Below are positions 1-6,414 of a DNA stretch of 19,240 bases, one piece after another. This DNA is from an uncultured Mycoplasmatota bacterium (lineage in GTDB: Bacteria; Bacillota_I; Bacilli_A; RF39; UBA660). The stretch's first letter is position 1, and each line of letters opens with the position of its first letter. Under the pieces are notes generated by a model. The model was not told the DNA's origin. It made no database searches and saw nothing but the letters and a program-made list of their open reading frames with translations. Location: assembly GCA_900556025.1 (NCBI GenBank), contig USNG01000029.1, positions 1-19,240 of the forward strand. The letters are read 5' to 3'. The position numbers were made by a program, and so were the translations under genes.

Positions 1-1
1 T

Positions 2-844
2 GATGCTGAGGAACAGAAGAAGCAGAAAACAAAGGAAATCGAGCATAGTATTATCAAGACTTTCAGAAAGACAATCTGGAGGCCTTTTACAAAGGCATTG
101 AATGAATATCAGCTGATCCAGGAGGGCGATAAGGTTGCTGTCTGTATTTCAGGTGGTAAGGACTCTATGCTGATGGCGAAGCTGCTTCAGGAGCTGAAGC
201 GCCATGGGAAGATTCATTTTGAACTGGTGTTTCTGGTAATGAATCCGGGCTATAATGCGGATAACTGGAAGATTATTCAGGATAATGCAGAGCTTCTGGG
301 AATTCCTCTTACGGTTTTTGAAAGTGATATTTTTGATACAGTGGCAGAAATTGAGAATAATCCCTGTTATCTTTGTGCGAGAATGAGACGTGGTTATCTG
401 TATTCTCATGCCAAGGAGCTGGGATGTAATAAGATTGCGCTGGGACATCATTTTGATGATGTTATTGAAACTACATTATTATCTATGATATATGGTTCTG
501 AGATTAAAACTATGATGCCAAAATTACATTCTGATAATTATGAAGGCATTGAACTTATTAGACCTCTTTATTTAGTTAAAGAAGAAGCAATTATTGCTTG
601 GAAAAAGTTTAATGAACTTACATTTATTAATTGTGCATGTAGATTTACTGAAGGATGTTCATTAATAAATGATGGAACTAGTAAGAGAAAAGAAATGAAA
701 GAATTAATCAAAAATCTTAGAAAAGTAAATAAAAATGCTGATTATAATATATTTAAGAGTCTAGATAACGTTAATTTAAACTGTGTTCTTGGTACTAAAA
801 AGGATGGAGTCTATAAAAGTTTTTTAGATGATTATAATGATTGA
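2..844 (+). CDS. TtcA-family tRNA 2-thiocytidine synthetase-like ATPase, 5'-truncated by the window edge
   Basis: The reading frame is open from base 2, so the true start lies upstream. The TTG at 98 is internal, because the preceding codons read as a normal TtcA-type N-terminus (EIEHSIIKTFRKTIWRPFTK). Family: PP-loop ATP pyrophosphatases that thiolate cytidine in tRNA in the cytoplasm, using a Cys-bound Fe-S cluster. Seen: the PP-loop SGGKDS at about 149-166; a CxxC in NPCYLCARMRRG near 364-375; GHHFDD near 440-460; and a second Cys cluster (NCACRF...C) near 632-660. The last codons are AT-rich and the gene stops at 842. Odd: the first half has about 47% GC with CTG/CGC/AAG codons, and the second half about 27% GC with TTA/AGA/AAA codons. 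The switch lies in the conserved GHHFDDVIETT segment, so the gene may be a chimera. Firmicutes homologues of this family are often only called TtcA-like, so the exact tRNA position is not certain. Confidence 0.85.
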   Translation, partial: DAEEQKKQKTKEIEHSIIKTFRKTIWRPFTKALNEYQLIQEGDKVAVCISGGKDSMLMAKLLQELKRHGKIHFELVFLVMNPGYNADNWKIIQDNAELLGIPLTVFESDIFDTVAEIENNPCYLCARMRRGYLYSHAKELGCNKIALGHHFDDVIETTLLSMIYGSEIKTMMPKLHSDNYEGIELIRPLYLVKEEAIIAWKKFNELTFINCACRFTEGCSLINDGTSKRKEMKELIKNLRKVNKNADYNIFKSLDNVNLNCVLGTKKDGVYKSFLDDYND

Positions 845-870
845 AAATACTATCAATTAATAGTTAATTT

Positions 871-879
871 TGATATAAT
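871..879 (+). promoter_or_regulatory. Extended -10 promoter for the CHAP gene
   Basis: TGATATAAT matches TGnTATAAT. No good -35 lies 16-18 bases upstream, which is tolerable for an extended -10 promoter. It sits immediately before the terminator hairpin of the preceding gene, so initiation would fall inside the 5' arm of that hairpin. Confidence 0.5.
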
Positions 880-918
880 AATTAAGAATAGTAGCTAAAA
901 TTATTCTTAATTATTTTT
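880..918 (+). terminator. Intrinsic terminator after the TtcA-family gene
   Basis: A perfect 11-bp inverted repeat (AATTAAGAATA at 880-890, TATTCTTAATT at 902-912) with an 11-nt loop is followed by ATTTTTT. The stem contains only one G-C pair, so it is weak, but the T-run and position after the stop codon at 842-844 support it. Confidence 0.6.
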
Positions 919-939
919 TATTGGAAGTTGTGGTGTTTT

Positions 940-1818
940 ATGAACTATAAAAAATACGTATTTTATTATTTATTTGTTCTTCTTTTAGTTATTATAAGTG
1001 TTTTTTATGCTTGCAGCGATTTTAAAAGTAGTGCTAGTCTTCCAAATAATAATGAAGAAAGCAATAGTTCTATTAATAATGATATTATTGATATAAATTA
1101 TACTTATTTAGAAAATAATGCTAAAAAGATTGATAAGTATTTTGATTATTCTAGGTTTACTAATAATATTTATAATTTAACTAAAGATTATGATGTTAAA
1201 ATGTATAAAAATAAACTTGGCAGTGTTTTAGAAATCAAATTAGATAGAGAAACTGCTCAAAAGTATTTGACTAATTATTTTAAGATGAATGATTATATTA
1301 CTTTAAGAATTTTATTTGATAAAAATAGTTATGATTCTATTGATATAGATAAGTTATATTATGATTTAAATAAAGAAAAAGTTATTCGTGAGAATATAGT
1401 AAATACTGCACTTAAAGAAGTTGGAAATACTGGTGAAAAGTATTGGAATTGGTATGGATTTAATCATAGAGTTGAATGGTGTGCTGTTTTTGTAAGCTGG
1501 GTTGCTAATCAAAATGGTCTACTTAATACTAAAGTTCCTAAGTTTGTTTGGGTTAAGATAGGTGTAGATTATTATAAAGAAAAATCTTTATTAAAATTTC
1601 CTAATAAATATAGTCCTAAAAAAGGTGATTTAATATTTTTTGATTGGAATAATAATGGCGTTATTGATCATGTTGGTATAGTCGAAAAAACTGATAAAAA
1701 ATATGTTTATACTATTGAAGGAAATGTAAATCATTTAAATGTACAAAATAAAAAATATCCTTTAAAAAGTCCATATATTTATGCTTATGGAGAACTTGAT
1801 TTTAGTGACTTAGATTAA
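940..1818 (+). CDS. Secreted or membrane-anchored CHAP-domain peptidoglycan hydrolase
   Basis: A 292-residue protein. The N-terminus (MNYKKYVFYYLFVLLLVIISVFYAC) is a basic start plus one hydrophobic segment ending in Cys, like a signal peptide or anchor; the lipobox (FYAC) is imperfect, so lipidation is uncertain. Residues about 25-145 are a low-complexity Asn/Ser/Asp-rich linker and an unrecognised region. Residues about 150-285 form a CHAP (Cys/His amidohydrolase-peptidase) domain: Cys181 in EWCAVFVSW, His244 in DHVGIVE, and the YTIEGN strand with the probable third polar residue. CHAP enzymes cut peptide cross-links or amide bonds of peptidoglycan outside the cell. I chose the ATG at 940 over the TTG at 928 because GTGGTG lies 4-5 bases before the ATG and TTG would abut the GGAAG. 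A terminator precedes the gene and its own extended -10 drives it, so it is probably monocistronic. Confidence 0.85.
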   Translation: MNYKKYVFYYLFVLLLVIISVFYACSDFKSSASLPNNNEESNSSINNDIIDINYTYLENNAKKIDKYFDYSRFTNNIYNLTKDYDVKMYKNKLGSVLEIKLDRETAQKYLTNYFKMNDYITLRILFDKNSYDSIDIDKLYYDLNKEKVIRENIVNTALKEVGNTGEKYWNWYGFNHRVEWCAVFVSWVANQNGLLNTKVPKFVWVKIGVDYYKEKSLLKFPNKYSPKKGDLIFFDWNNNGVIDHVGIVEKTDKKYVYTIEGNVNHLNVQNKKYPLKSPYIYAYGELDFSDLD

Positions 1819-1847
1819 TTGATTTTGAATATTTCAAATGATATAAT
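1819..1847 (+). promoter_or_regulatory. Sigma-70-type promoter for the smsC-smsB operon
   Basis: TTGATT (1819-1824), a 17-bp spacer, then TATAAT (1842-1847) preceded by TG at 1839-1840, giving both a -35 and an extended -10. Expected transcript start is about 1854, a few bases before the AAAGGAG ribosome-binding site at about 1860-1866. Confidence 0.7.
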
Positions 1848-1871
1848 ATTCTTTGTTTGAAAGGAGTAATT

Positions 1872-2585
1872 ATGATTGAACTTATTGATATTTGTTTTGA
1901 AAGAGACAATAAAAAAATATTAAATAATATAAATCTGAAATTAGATAAAAATAAATTTTATGTTATTACTGGTCAGAATGGTAGTGGTAAGAGTACATTA
2001 GTTAAGATTATTATGGGTATTATTAAGCCTGACAGTGGTAAGATTTTACTTGATGGTGAAGATATTACTAATTTATCTATAAATGAAAGAGCAAATTTAG
2101 GAATTGGTTTTGCTTTTCAACAACCTGTAATATTTAAAGGAATTACTGTATATGATTTATTATCTTTTGCTTCTAATAAACAAATTAATAAAAAAGAAGC
2201 ATGTGATATATTATCTAAAGTAGGATTATGTGCTTTAGAATATATAGATAGAGAAGTAAATAAGTCTTTAAGTGGAGGAGAACTTAAGAGAATAGAAATT
2301 GCTACTGTTCTTGCTAGAAAACCTAGAATTGCTATATTTGATGAACCTGAAGCTGGAATTGACTTATGGAGTTTTAGAAATTTAAACAAAATTTTTAAAC
2401 AAATTAGTGATGATAATAATTCTATGACTTTGGTTATATCTCATCAAGAAAAGATTCTTAATATGGCAGATAAAGTTATATTAATGGAAAATGGAAATAT
2501 AGTTAATTTTGATTCTTGTGAGAATGTTATGAATTCTATTATAAGTAAACCTTGTTGTAAGAAGGAGGAGATTTATAATGGATAA
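1872..2585 (+). CDS. SufC-like ABC ATPase (SmsC type) for Fe-S cluster assembly
   Basis: A 237-residue ABC ATPase. Walker A is GQNGSGKST at residues 34-42, the Q-loop is in FAFQQP, the signature is LSGGE at about 133-137, Walker B with catalytic Glu is IAIFDEPEAGID (D157, E158), and the switch His is in VISHQE. The signature followed by LKRIEIA, and FDEPEAGID in place of a transporter-type LDEP, resemble SufC-like proteins, and there is no permease nearby. It should power a soluble SufB-like scaffold (next gene) in the cytoplasm. The start is ATG 1872, with AAAGGAG 5 bases upstream; the TTG at 1857 lies before the ribosome-binding site. The last 8 bases overlap the next gene. The C-terminal tail carries a Cys-Cys pair (SKPCCKKEE), unusual for an ATPase tail. 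No sufS, sufU or sufD follows, which fits the two-gene SMS (SUF-like minimal) arrangement rather than the full SUF operon. Confidence 0.85.
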   Translation: MIELIDICFERDNKKILNNINLKLDKNKFYVITGQNGSGKSTLVKIIMGIIKPDSGKILLDGEDITNLSINERANLGIGFAFQQPVIFKGITVYDLLSFASNKQINKKEACDILSKVGLCALEYIDREVNKSLSGGELKRIEIATVLARKPRIAIFDEPEAGIDLWSFRNLNKIFKQISDDNNSMTLVISHQEKILNMADKVILMENGNIVNFDSCENVMNSIISKPCCKKEEIYNG

Positions 2586-3495
2586 AGAAGAAGAAAAATT
2601 ACTTAAAAAAATATTACCTAATAAATATGAAAGTGCTGATGCTTACAATATTAGATTAAATGGTAGTGGTATTTTAAGAAAAGTTAATGAATATATTAAT
2701 ATTGAATCTAGAGAAGATGGTCAAGGTATTAATGTATATGTTAAAGATAATACTTCTAATGGAGTAGTAGATATTCCTGTTTTAGTTAGTAAAAGTGGTA
2801 TGACTGATATAGTTTATAATGATTTCTTTATTGGAAAGAATTCTAATGTGACTATTGTTGCTGGATGTGGAATTTCTAATCATGGTCATAAGGATAGTGC
2901 TCATAATGGAATACATAGATTCTTTATTGAAGAAAATTCTAATGTAAAATACTATGAAGTTCACTATGGAGATGGTAATGGTGAAGCTAAGAGAATACTT
3001 AATCCTACTACTGAGGTTATACTTGGAGATAATTCTACTATGGTTATGGAAACTGCTCAAATTAAAGGAGTAGATGATGCTAATAGAGTTACTAAAGCTA
3101 TACTTAATGGAAATTCTAAATTAACTATTAATGAAAAAATATATACAAGTAATAATCAAAATGCTAAAACTATGTTTGAAGTACTACTTAAAGGAAACAA
3201 ATCAAGCGCTCATGTTGTTTCACGCAGTGTTGCTGAAGATGAATCTAAGCAAACATTTGAATCTAATATGATTGGTGAAGCTGATTGTTATGGTCATGTT
3301 GAGTGCGATGCGATTATTAAAGATAATGCTCGTGTTAAATCTATTCCTAAAATAGATGCTGCTTGTGTAGATGCAACTTTAGTACATGAAGCAACAATTG
3401 GTAAAATAGCAGGAGAACAATTTATTAAACTTATGTCTCTAGGGCTTAGTGCTAGAGAAGCTGAAAAAGCTATTATAGATGGATTTTTAAAATAA
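2578..3495 (+). CDS. SufB/SufD-like Fe-S scaffold protein (SmsB type)
   Basis: A 305-residue SufBD-family protein: a long beta-helix core with repeated short strands (VTIVAGCGISNHG, VEVI-type turns, NSKLTINEKIY) and the diagnostic C-terminus LVHEATIGKIAGEQFIKLMSLGLSAREAEKAII, which matches the helical end of SufB/SufD (HEAT-[ST]KI...LMSRGLS). It is much shorter than E. coli SufB (about 495 residues), lacking its long N-terminal part; Cys residues remain in the core (AGCG) and near the end (DAAC). With SmsC it would form a minimal scaffold complex that builds or traffics Fe-S clusters in the cytoplasm. The start ATG 2578 has a strong GAAGGAGGAG 7 bases upstream and overlaps the smsC stop, so translation is probably coupled. 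The stop codon lies inside a terminator stem. Which residues ligate the cluster cannot be settled from the sequence alone. Confidence 0.85.
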   Translation: MDKEEEKLLKKILPNKYESADAYNIRLNGSGILRKVNEYINIESREDGQGINVYVKDNTSNGVVDIPVLVSKSGMTDIVYNDFFIGKNSNVTIVAGCGISNHGHKDSAHNGIHRFFIEENSNVKYYEVHYGDGNGEAKRILNPTTEVILGDNSTMVMETAQIKGVDDANRVTKAILNGNSKLTINEKIYTSNNQNAKTMFEVLLKGNKSSAHVVSRSVAEDESKQTFESNMIGEADCYGHVECDAIIKDNARVKSIPKIDAACVDATLVHEATIGKIAGEQFIKLMSLGLSAREAEKAIIDGFLK

Positions 3496-3520
3496 CAGAT
3501 AGAAATATCTGTTATATTTT
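3492..3520 (+). terminator. Intrinsic terminator after smsB
   Basis: Perfect 10-bp stem (ATAACAGATA, 3492-3501; TATCTGTTAT, 3506-3515) closed by a GAAA tetraloop, followed by ATTTTG. The smsB stop codon TAA (3493-3495) is inside the left arm. The T-tail is short, so termination may be partial, leaving some read-through into the metal-efflux genes. Confidence 0.6.
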
Positions 3521-3547
3521 GAATATAAATTATTAAGGAGAAAAATT

Positions 3548-4426
3548 ATGAATAGATATACTAGTACTAAAAGAGCTGGAATGCTTGGTATGATATGTAA
3601 TATATTTTTGATGATTATAAAAGGAATAGTTAGCTTTGTTACTGGTAGTCAAGCTATGATGGCTGATGCGTTTAATAGTGCTGGTGATATATTTTCATCT
3701 TTAATGACATTTATAGGTAATAAAATATCAAGTAAGCCATGTGATGAAGATCATAATTTAGGACATGGAAAAGCAGAATATATATATTCTATGTTAATTA
3801 GTATATCTATGATATTAATGTCATTATTCTTACTTAAAGATTCTATATGTTCACTTATAAATAATAAAACATATGAGTTTTCTATATGGTTAATAGTTGT
3901 ATGTTTAATAACTATTATTACTAAATTGATTTTATATTTCTATACTAATAAATTGTATAAAAAATATACTAATTTGTTATTAAAAGCTAATTCAAAAGAT
4001 CATTTTTATGATAGTATTATTACTACTTTGAACTTAATTTCTTGTATATTTAGTATATATGGAATATATTTTTTAGATGGGGTAGTTGGAACTATTATAT
4101 CTATTTGGATACTTATAGTATATATTAAAATATTTATAGAAAGTTATGATGTTTTGATGGATAAATCTATATCAATTGAAACTAAAAATAAAGTTTTTAA
4201 AATTATAGATAAACATGAAGAAGTTAAGAAAGTTATTCATTTTAATTCTACTCCAGTTGGATACAAATATCAGATATCTTTTACAATTTATGTAGATGGA
4301 AATATGAGTACTTTTAAGAGTCATGAAATAGCTAATAAATTAGAAAAAGAAATTATTAAAGAGATAGATGATATTTATTTAGTTATTATACATGTTAATC
4401 CATATGGTGAAGGAGATAAGAAATGA
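3548..4426 (+). CDS. Cation diffusion facilitator efflux transporter, probably Mn(II)-selective
   Basis: A 292-residue CDF protein of usual length: six hydrophobic segments, then a cytoplasmic C-terminal domain (about residues 205-290, FKIIDKHEEVKKVIHFNST...YLVIIHVNPYGE). The transport-site residues are readable: TM2 MADAFNSAGD gives N43-xxx-D47, and TM5 KANSKDHFYD gives D150-xxx-D154. Zn-type CDFs have H/DxxxD with HxxxD; an Asn/Asp with an all-Asp TM5 is what I recall for Mn-type members such as MntE. The loop DEDHNLGHGKAEY after TM2 is typical of the family. The start has AAGGAG 7 bases upstream. The stop overlaps the start of mntP (ATGA), so the two are translationally coupled, which independently supports manganese as substrate. 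It would export metal from the cytoplasm using the proton gradient. Confidence 0.85.
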   Translation: MNRYTSTKRAGMLGMICNIFLMIIKGIVSFVTGSQAMMADAFNSAGDIFSSLMTFIGNKISSKPCDEDHNLGHGKAEYIYSMLISISMILMSLFLLKDSICSLINNKTYEFSIWLIVVCLITIITKLILYFYTNKLYKKYTNLLLKANSKDHFYDSIITTLNLISCIFSIYGIYFLDGVVGTIISIWILIVYIKIFIESYDVLMDKSISIETKNKVFKIIDKHEEVKKVIHFNSTPVGYKYQISFTIYVDGNMSTFKSHEIANKLEKEIIKEIDDIYLVIIHVNPYGEGDKK

Positions 4427-4986
4427 GTATATTAGAAGCTATATTAATGAGTGTTGGTCTTGCAATGGATGCTTTTGCTGTATCTATATGTACTGGATTA
4501 GAACTTAAGAATATTAAATTTAAAGATGCTATTAAAGTTGGATTGTGGTTTGGAGTTTTTCAAGCTTTAATGCCATTAATTGGTTATTCACTTGGAAGTA
4601 GGTTTGAGAGTTTAATTACTAATATTGATCATTGGGTTGCTTTTGTTTTACTTGTATTTATTGGTGGTAAAATGATTTATGAAGCTTTTCATGAAGAAGA
4701 GGGTAGTTATGGTGATTTGAAGTTTAAATCTATGTTGGTTTTAGCTATTGCTACTAGTATTGATGCTTTGGCTATAGGTATTGCTTATGCTTTTTTATAT
4801 GGTAGTAAGAATATGGTTTTATCTTTTAGTTTGATTGGTGTTATTACATTTATTATTTCTGTTATTGGTGTTAAGATTGGTAATGTTTTTGGTAATAAAT
4901 TTAAGAATATTGCTGAAATAGTAGGTGGTGTTATTTTAATTCTTATTGGAACTAAGATATTATTTGAACATTTAGGGGTGTTCTAA
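4423..4986 (+). CDS. mntP: Manganese efflux pump MntP
   Basis: A 187-residue protein of normal MntP length with six hydrophobic segments in two inverted halves. Each half carries the family's Asp motif: GLAMDAFAVS at about residues 12-21 and ATSIDALAIG at about 110-119. A central acidic loop (FHEEEGS) connects the halves. MntP exports Mn(II) across the cytoplasmic membrane to prevent manganese toxicity. It overlaps the CDF gene by four bases (ATGA), forming a dedicated export pair. In many bacteria mntP is controlled by the yybP-ykoY Mn riboswitch; I see no room for that element in the 50 bases before the CDF gene, so control must be different here. It ends at a convergent bidirectional terminator. 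Confidence 0.92.
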   Translation: MSILEAILMSVGLAMDAFAVSICTGLELKNIKFKDAIKVGLWFGVFQALMPLIGYSLGSRFESLITNIDHWVAFVLLVFIGGKMIYEAFHEEEGSYGDLKFKSMLVLAIATSIDALAIGIAYAFLYGSKNMVLSFSLIGVITFIISVIGVKIGNVFGNKFKNIAEIVGGVILILIGTKILFEHLGVF

Positions 4987-5047
4987 GACTTATTTTTGAG
5001 TTTTTATAAAATGTATGTATAAATTTATATTAATATATAAACATTTT

Positions 5048-5080
5048 AAAATCGACTATTTATTTAGTCGATTTTTTATT
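5048..5080. terminator. Bidirectional terminator between mntP and the NlpC/P60 pair
   Basis: Perfect 11-bp stem (AAAATCGACTA, 5048-5058; TAGTCGATTTT, 5065-5075) with a 6-nt loop and a T-run on both strands (TTTTTT at 5072-5077 on plus; TTTTAAAAT on minus). The stop codon of the minus-strand gene starts at 5076-5078, directly against the stem. Confidence 0.85.
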
Positions 5081-6413
5081 GCCACATATATGTTAGATTT
5101 CCATCATTAATATAATATTTATCCATTAATACAACTTCACTAAATGAATTAGGTAAGTTATTCTTTTTATATTTTGAAATTATTACACCAACTTCATCAT
5201 ACCATAATGCTTGTGCTACATAATAATATTCAGAATCTATTCCAATTATAATAGCTATATGACCACCAGCTGCATTACTATGAAGTAAATCTCCTGGTTT
5301 AATAGTGTTACTTGTTGCTAGAGACTCTGTTAGAGTTTTAAGATCTCCAAAGTCAGTTAAGTCACTATTTACTGAAAAACCTGCTCCTACATCTTTAACA
5401 TCAAATCCTGAGTTTAATAATGCCCATGATACAAATCCACTACAATCAAGGCCGTTATCCATATATTTTTTAGCAGGATTACTATAAAGTGAACATCCCC
5501 ACATTTTAGGACCTGTTTTAGAACCTGTTATACTTTGATATTTTGTTTCTGAAAGATATAGTCCTTCATGATAATATCTTCCTTCGCCATCTACATTATT
5601 TGTTGTTTGTCTTCCATTTTCATAAAAATAATTTATTCTATATGGAAACTCTAATGTTAAGAATCTTGCTGCCTCAATAGCACCAGCTCTTGTTTTGTAA
5701 CCAGCATCATTAATTTTATTCTTTAATATTTCATCTAATAATTTGGTTTCTTCTTCACTAAATTCATTACATTTTAGATATCTTTTATCATAATCATATC
5801 CGTCTTTTGGAGGAGTTACTATTGTATCTGTTACTGTAACATTTATTTTATAACTTTTATCATTTATACTCACTTTTAGAGTAGTTGAACCAATAGATTT
5901 ACTTGATATTTTACCATTGACAAAGTCTATTATTTTATCATTATATTCTGATTTAATAGAATTATAATCTCCAATATAATATTTTATGTATTCATAATTA
6001 CCATCTAGTGGTAAATATAAGTTTTCTTTTTCATTTATTTTATATTTTGATATATTATCTATTCTTTTAATTTTATTATCTTTTTTTATAAATAAATACT
6101 TATATCCTGTATCTATATTTGACACACATTTATTATCTGATATTTTAATCCATTTATCATTATTTGTTGGAGTAGTGGCACTTAATATACATTCTGAGTC
6201 TTTATATTTACTTGATAATGTTATTTCTATTGTATTATCTTTTATATTGATTTCTTTATATGTTGTAGTGATTCTTTTATATATGCATACAATTAAAAAG
6301 ATGACTATTAGAATTAAGAATACTTTTATAAAAAATATTTTTATTTTTCTTAATAGTCTTACATATTTTTTCTTTAATTTTAGTTTTTTGTCTCTTTTTG
6401 TTCTTTTTTTCAT
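5076..6413 (-). CDS. Membrane-anchored NlpC/P60-type cysteine peptidase (paralogue 1)
   Basis: A 445-residue protein with a very basic cytoplasmic tail (residues 1-25, mostly Lys/Arg), one transmembrane segment (about 27-46), an extracellular region of about 150 residues ending in an Ig-like/Big2-like strand set (KISSKSIGSTTLKVSINDKSYKINVTVTD), then a catalytic domain. Catalytic residues: Cys324 in LDCSGFVSW and His385 in GGHIAIIIG, the NlpC/P60 pattern; these enzymes cleave peptidoglycan stem peptides outside the cell. A conserved stretch (RAGAIEAARFLTLEFPYRI...GEGRYYHEGLYL) precedes the Cys and is shared with the neighbouring paralogue. Start ATG 6413 follows the upstream stop by one base and has no Shine-Dalgarno, so it probably relies on re-initiation or coupling. 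It could instead be an amidase or transglutaminase-like enzyme of the same fold. Confidence 0.8.
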   Translation of the reverse strand: MKKRTKRDKKLKLKKKYVRLLRKIKIFFIKVFLILIVIFLIVCIYKRITTTYKEINIKDNTIEITLSSKYKDSECILSATTPTNNDKWIKISDNKCVSNIDTGYKYLFIKKDNKIKRIDNISKYKINEKENLYLPLDGNYEYIKYYIGDYNSIKSEYNDKIIDFVNGKISSKSIGSTTLKVSINDKSYKINVTVTDTIVTPPKDGYDYDKRYLKCNEFSEEETKLLDEILKNKINDAGYKTRAGAIEAARFLTLEFPYRINYFYENGRQTTNNVDGEGRYYHEGLYLSETKYQSITGSKTGPKMWGCSLYSNPAKKYMDNGLDCSGFVSWALLNSGFDVKDVGAGFSVNSDLTDFGDLKTLTESLATSNTIKPGDLLHSNAAGGHIAIIIGIDSEYYYVAQALWYDEVGVIISKYKKNNLPNSFSEVVLMDKYYINDGNLTYMWQ

Positions 6414-6414
6414 T

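Noticed and set aside
928..939. TTG start of the CHAP gene at 928
   Set aside because: ATG 940 starts a normal signal segment and has a better-spaced ribosome-binding sequence.
1857..1871. TTG start of the SufC-like gene at 1857
   Set aside because: It lies upstream of, and contains, the AAAGGAG ribosome-binding site that serves ATG 1872.
3496..3547. yybP-ykoY manganese riboswitch before the CDF-mntP operon
   Set aside because: The gap is about 50 bases, mostly a terminator stem and a ribosome-binding site, with none of the conserved riboswitch loops.
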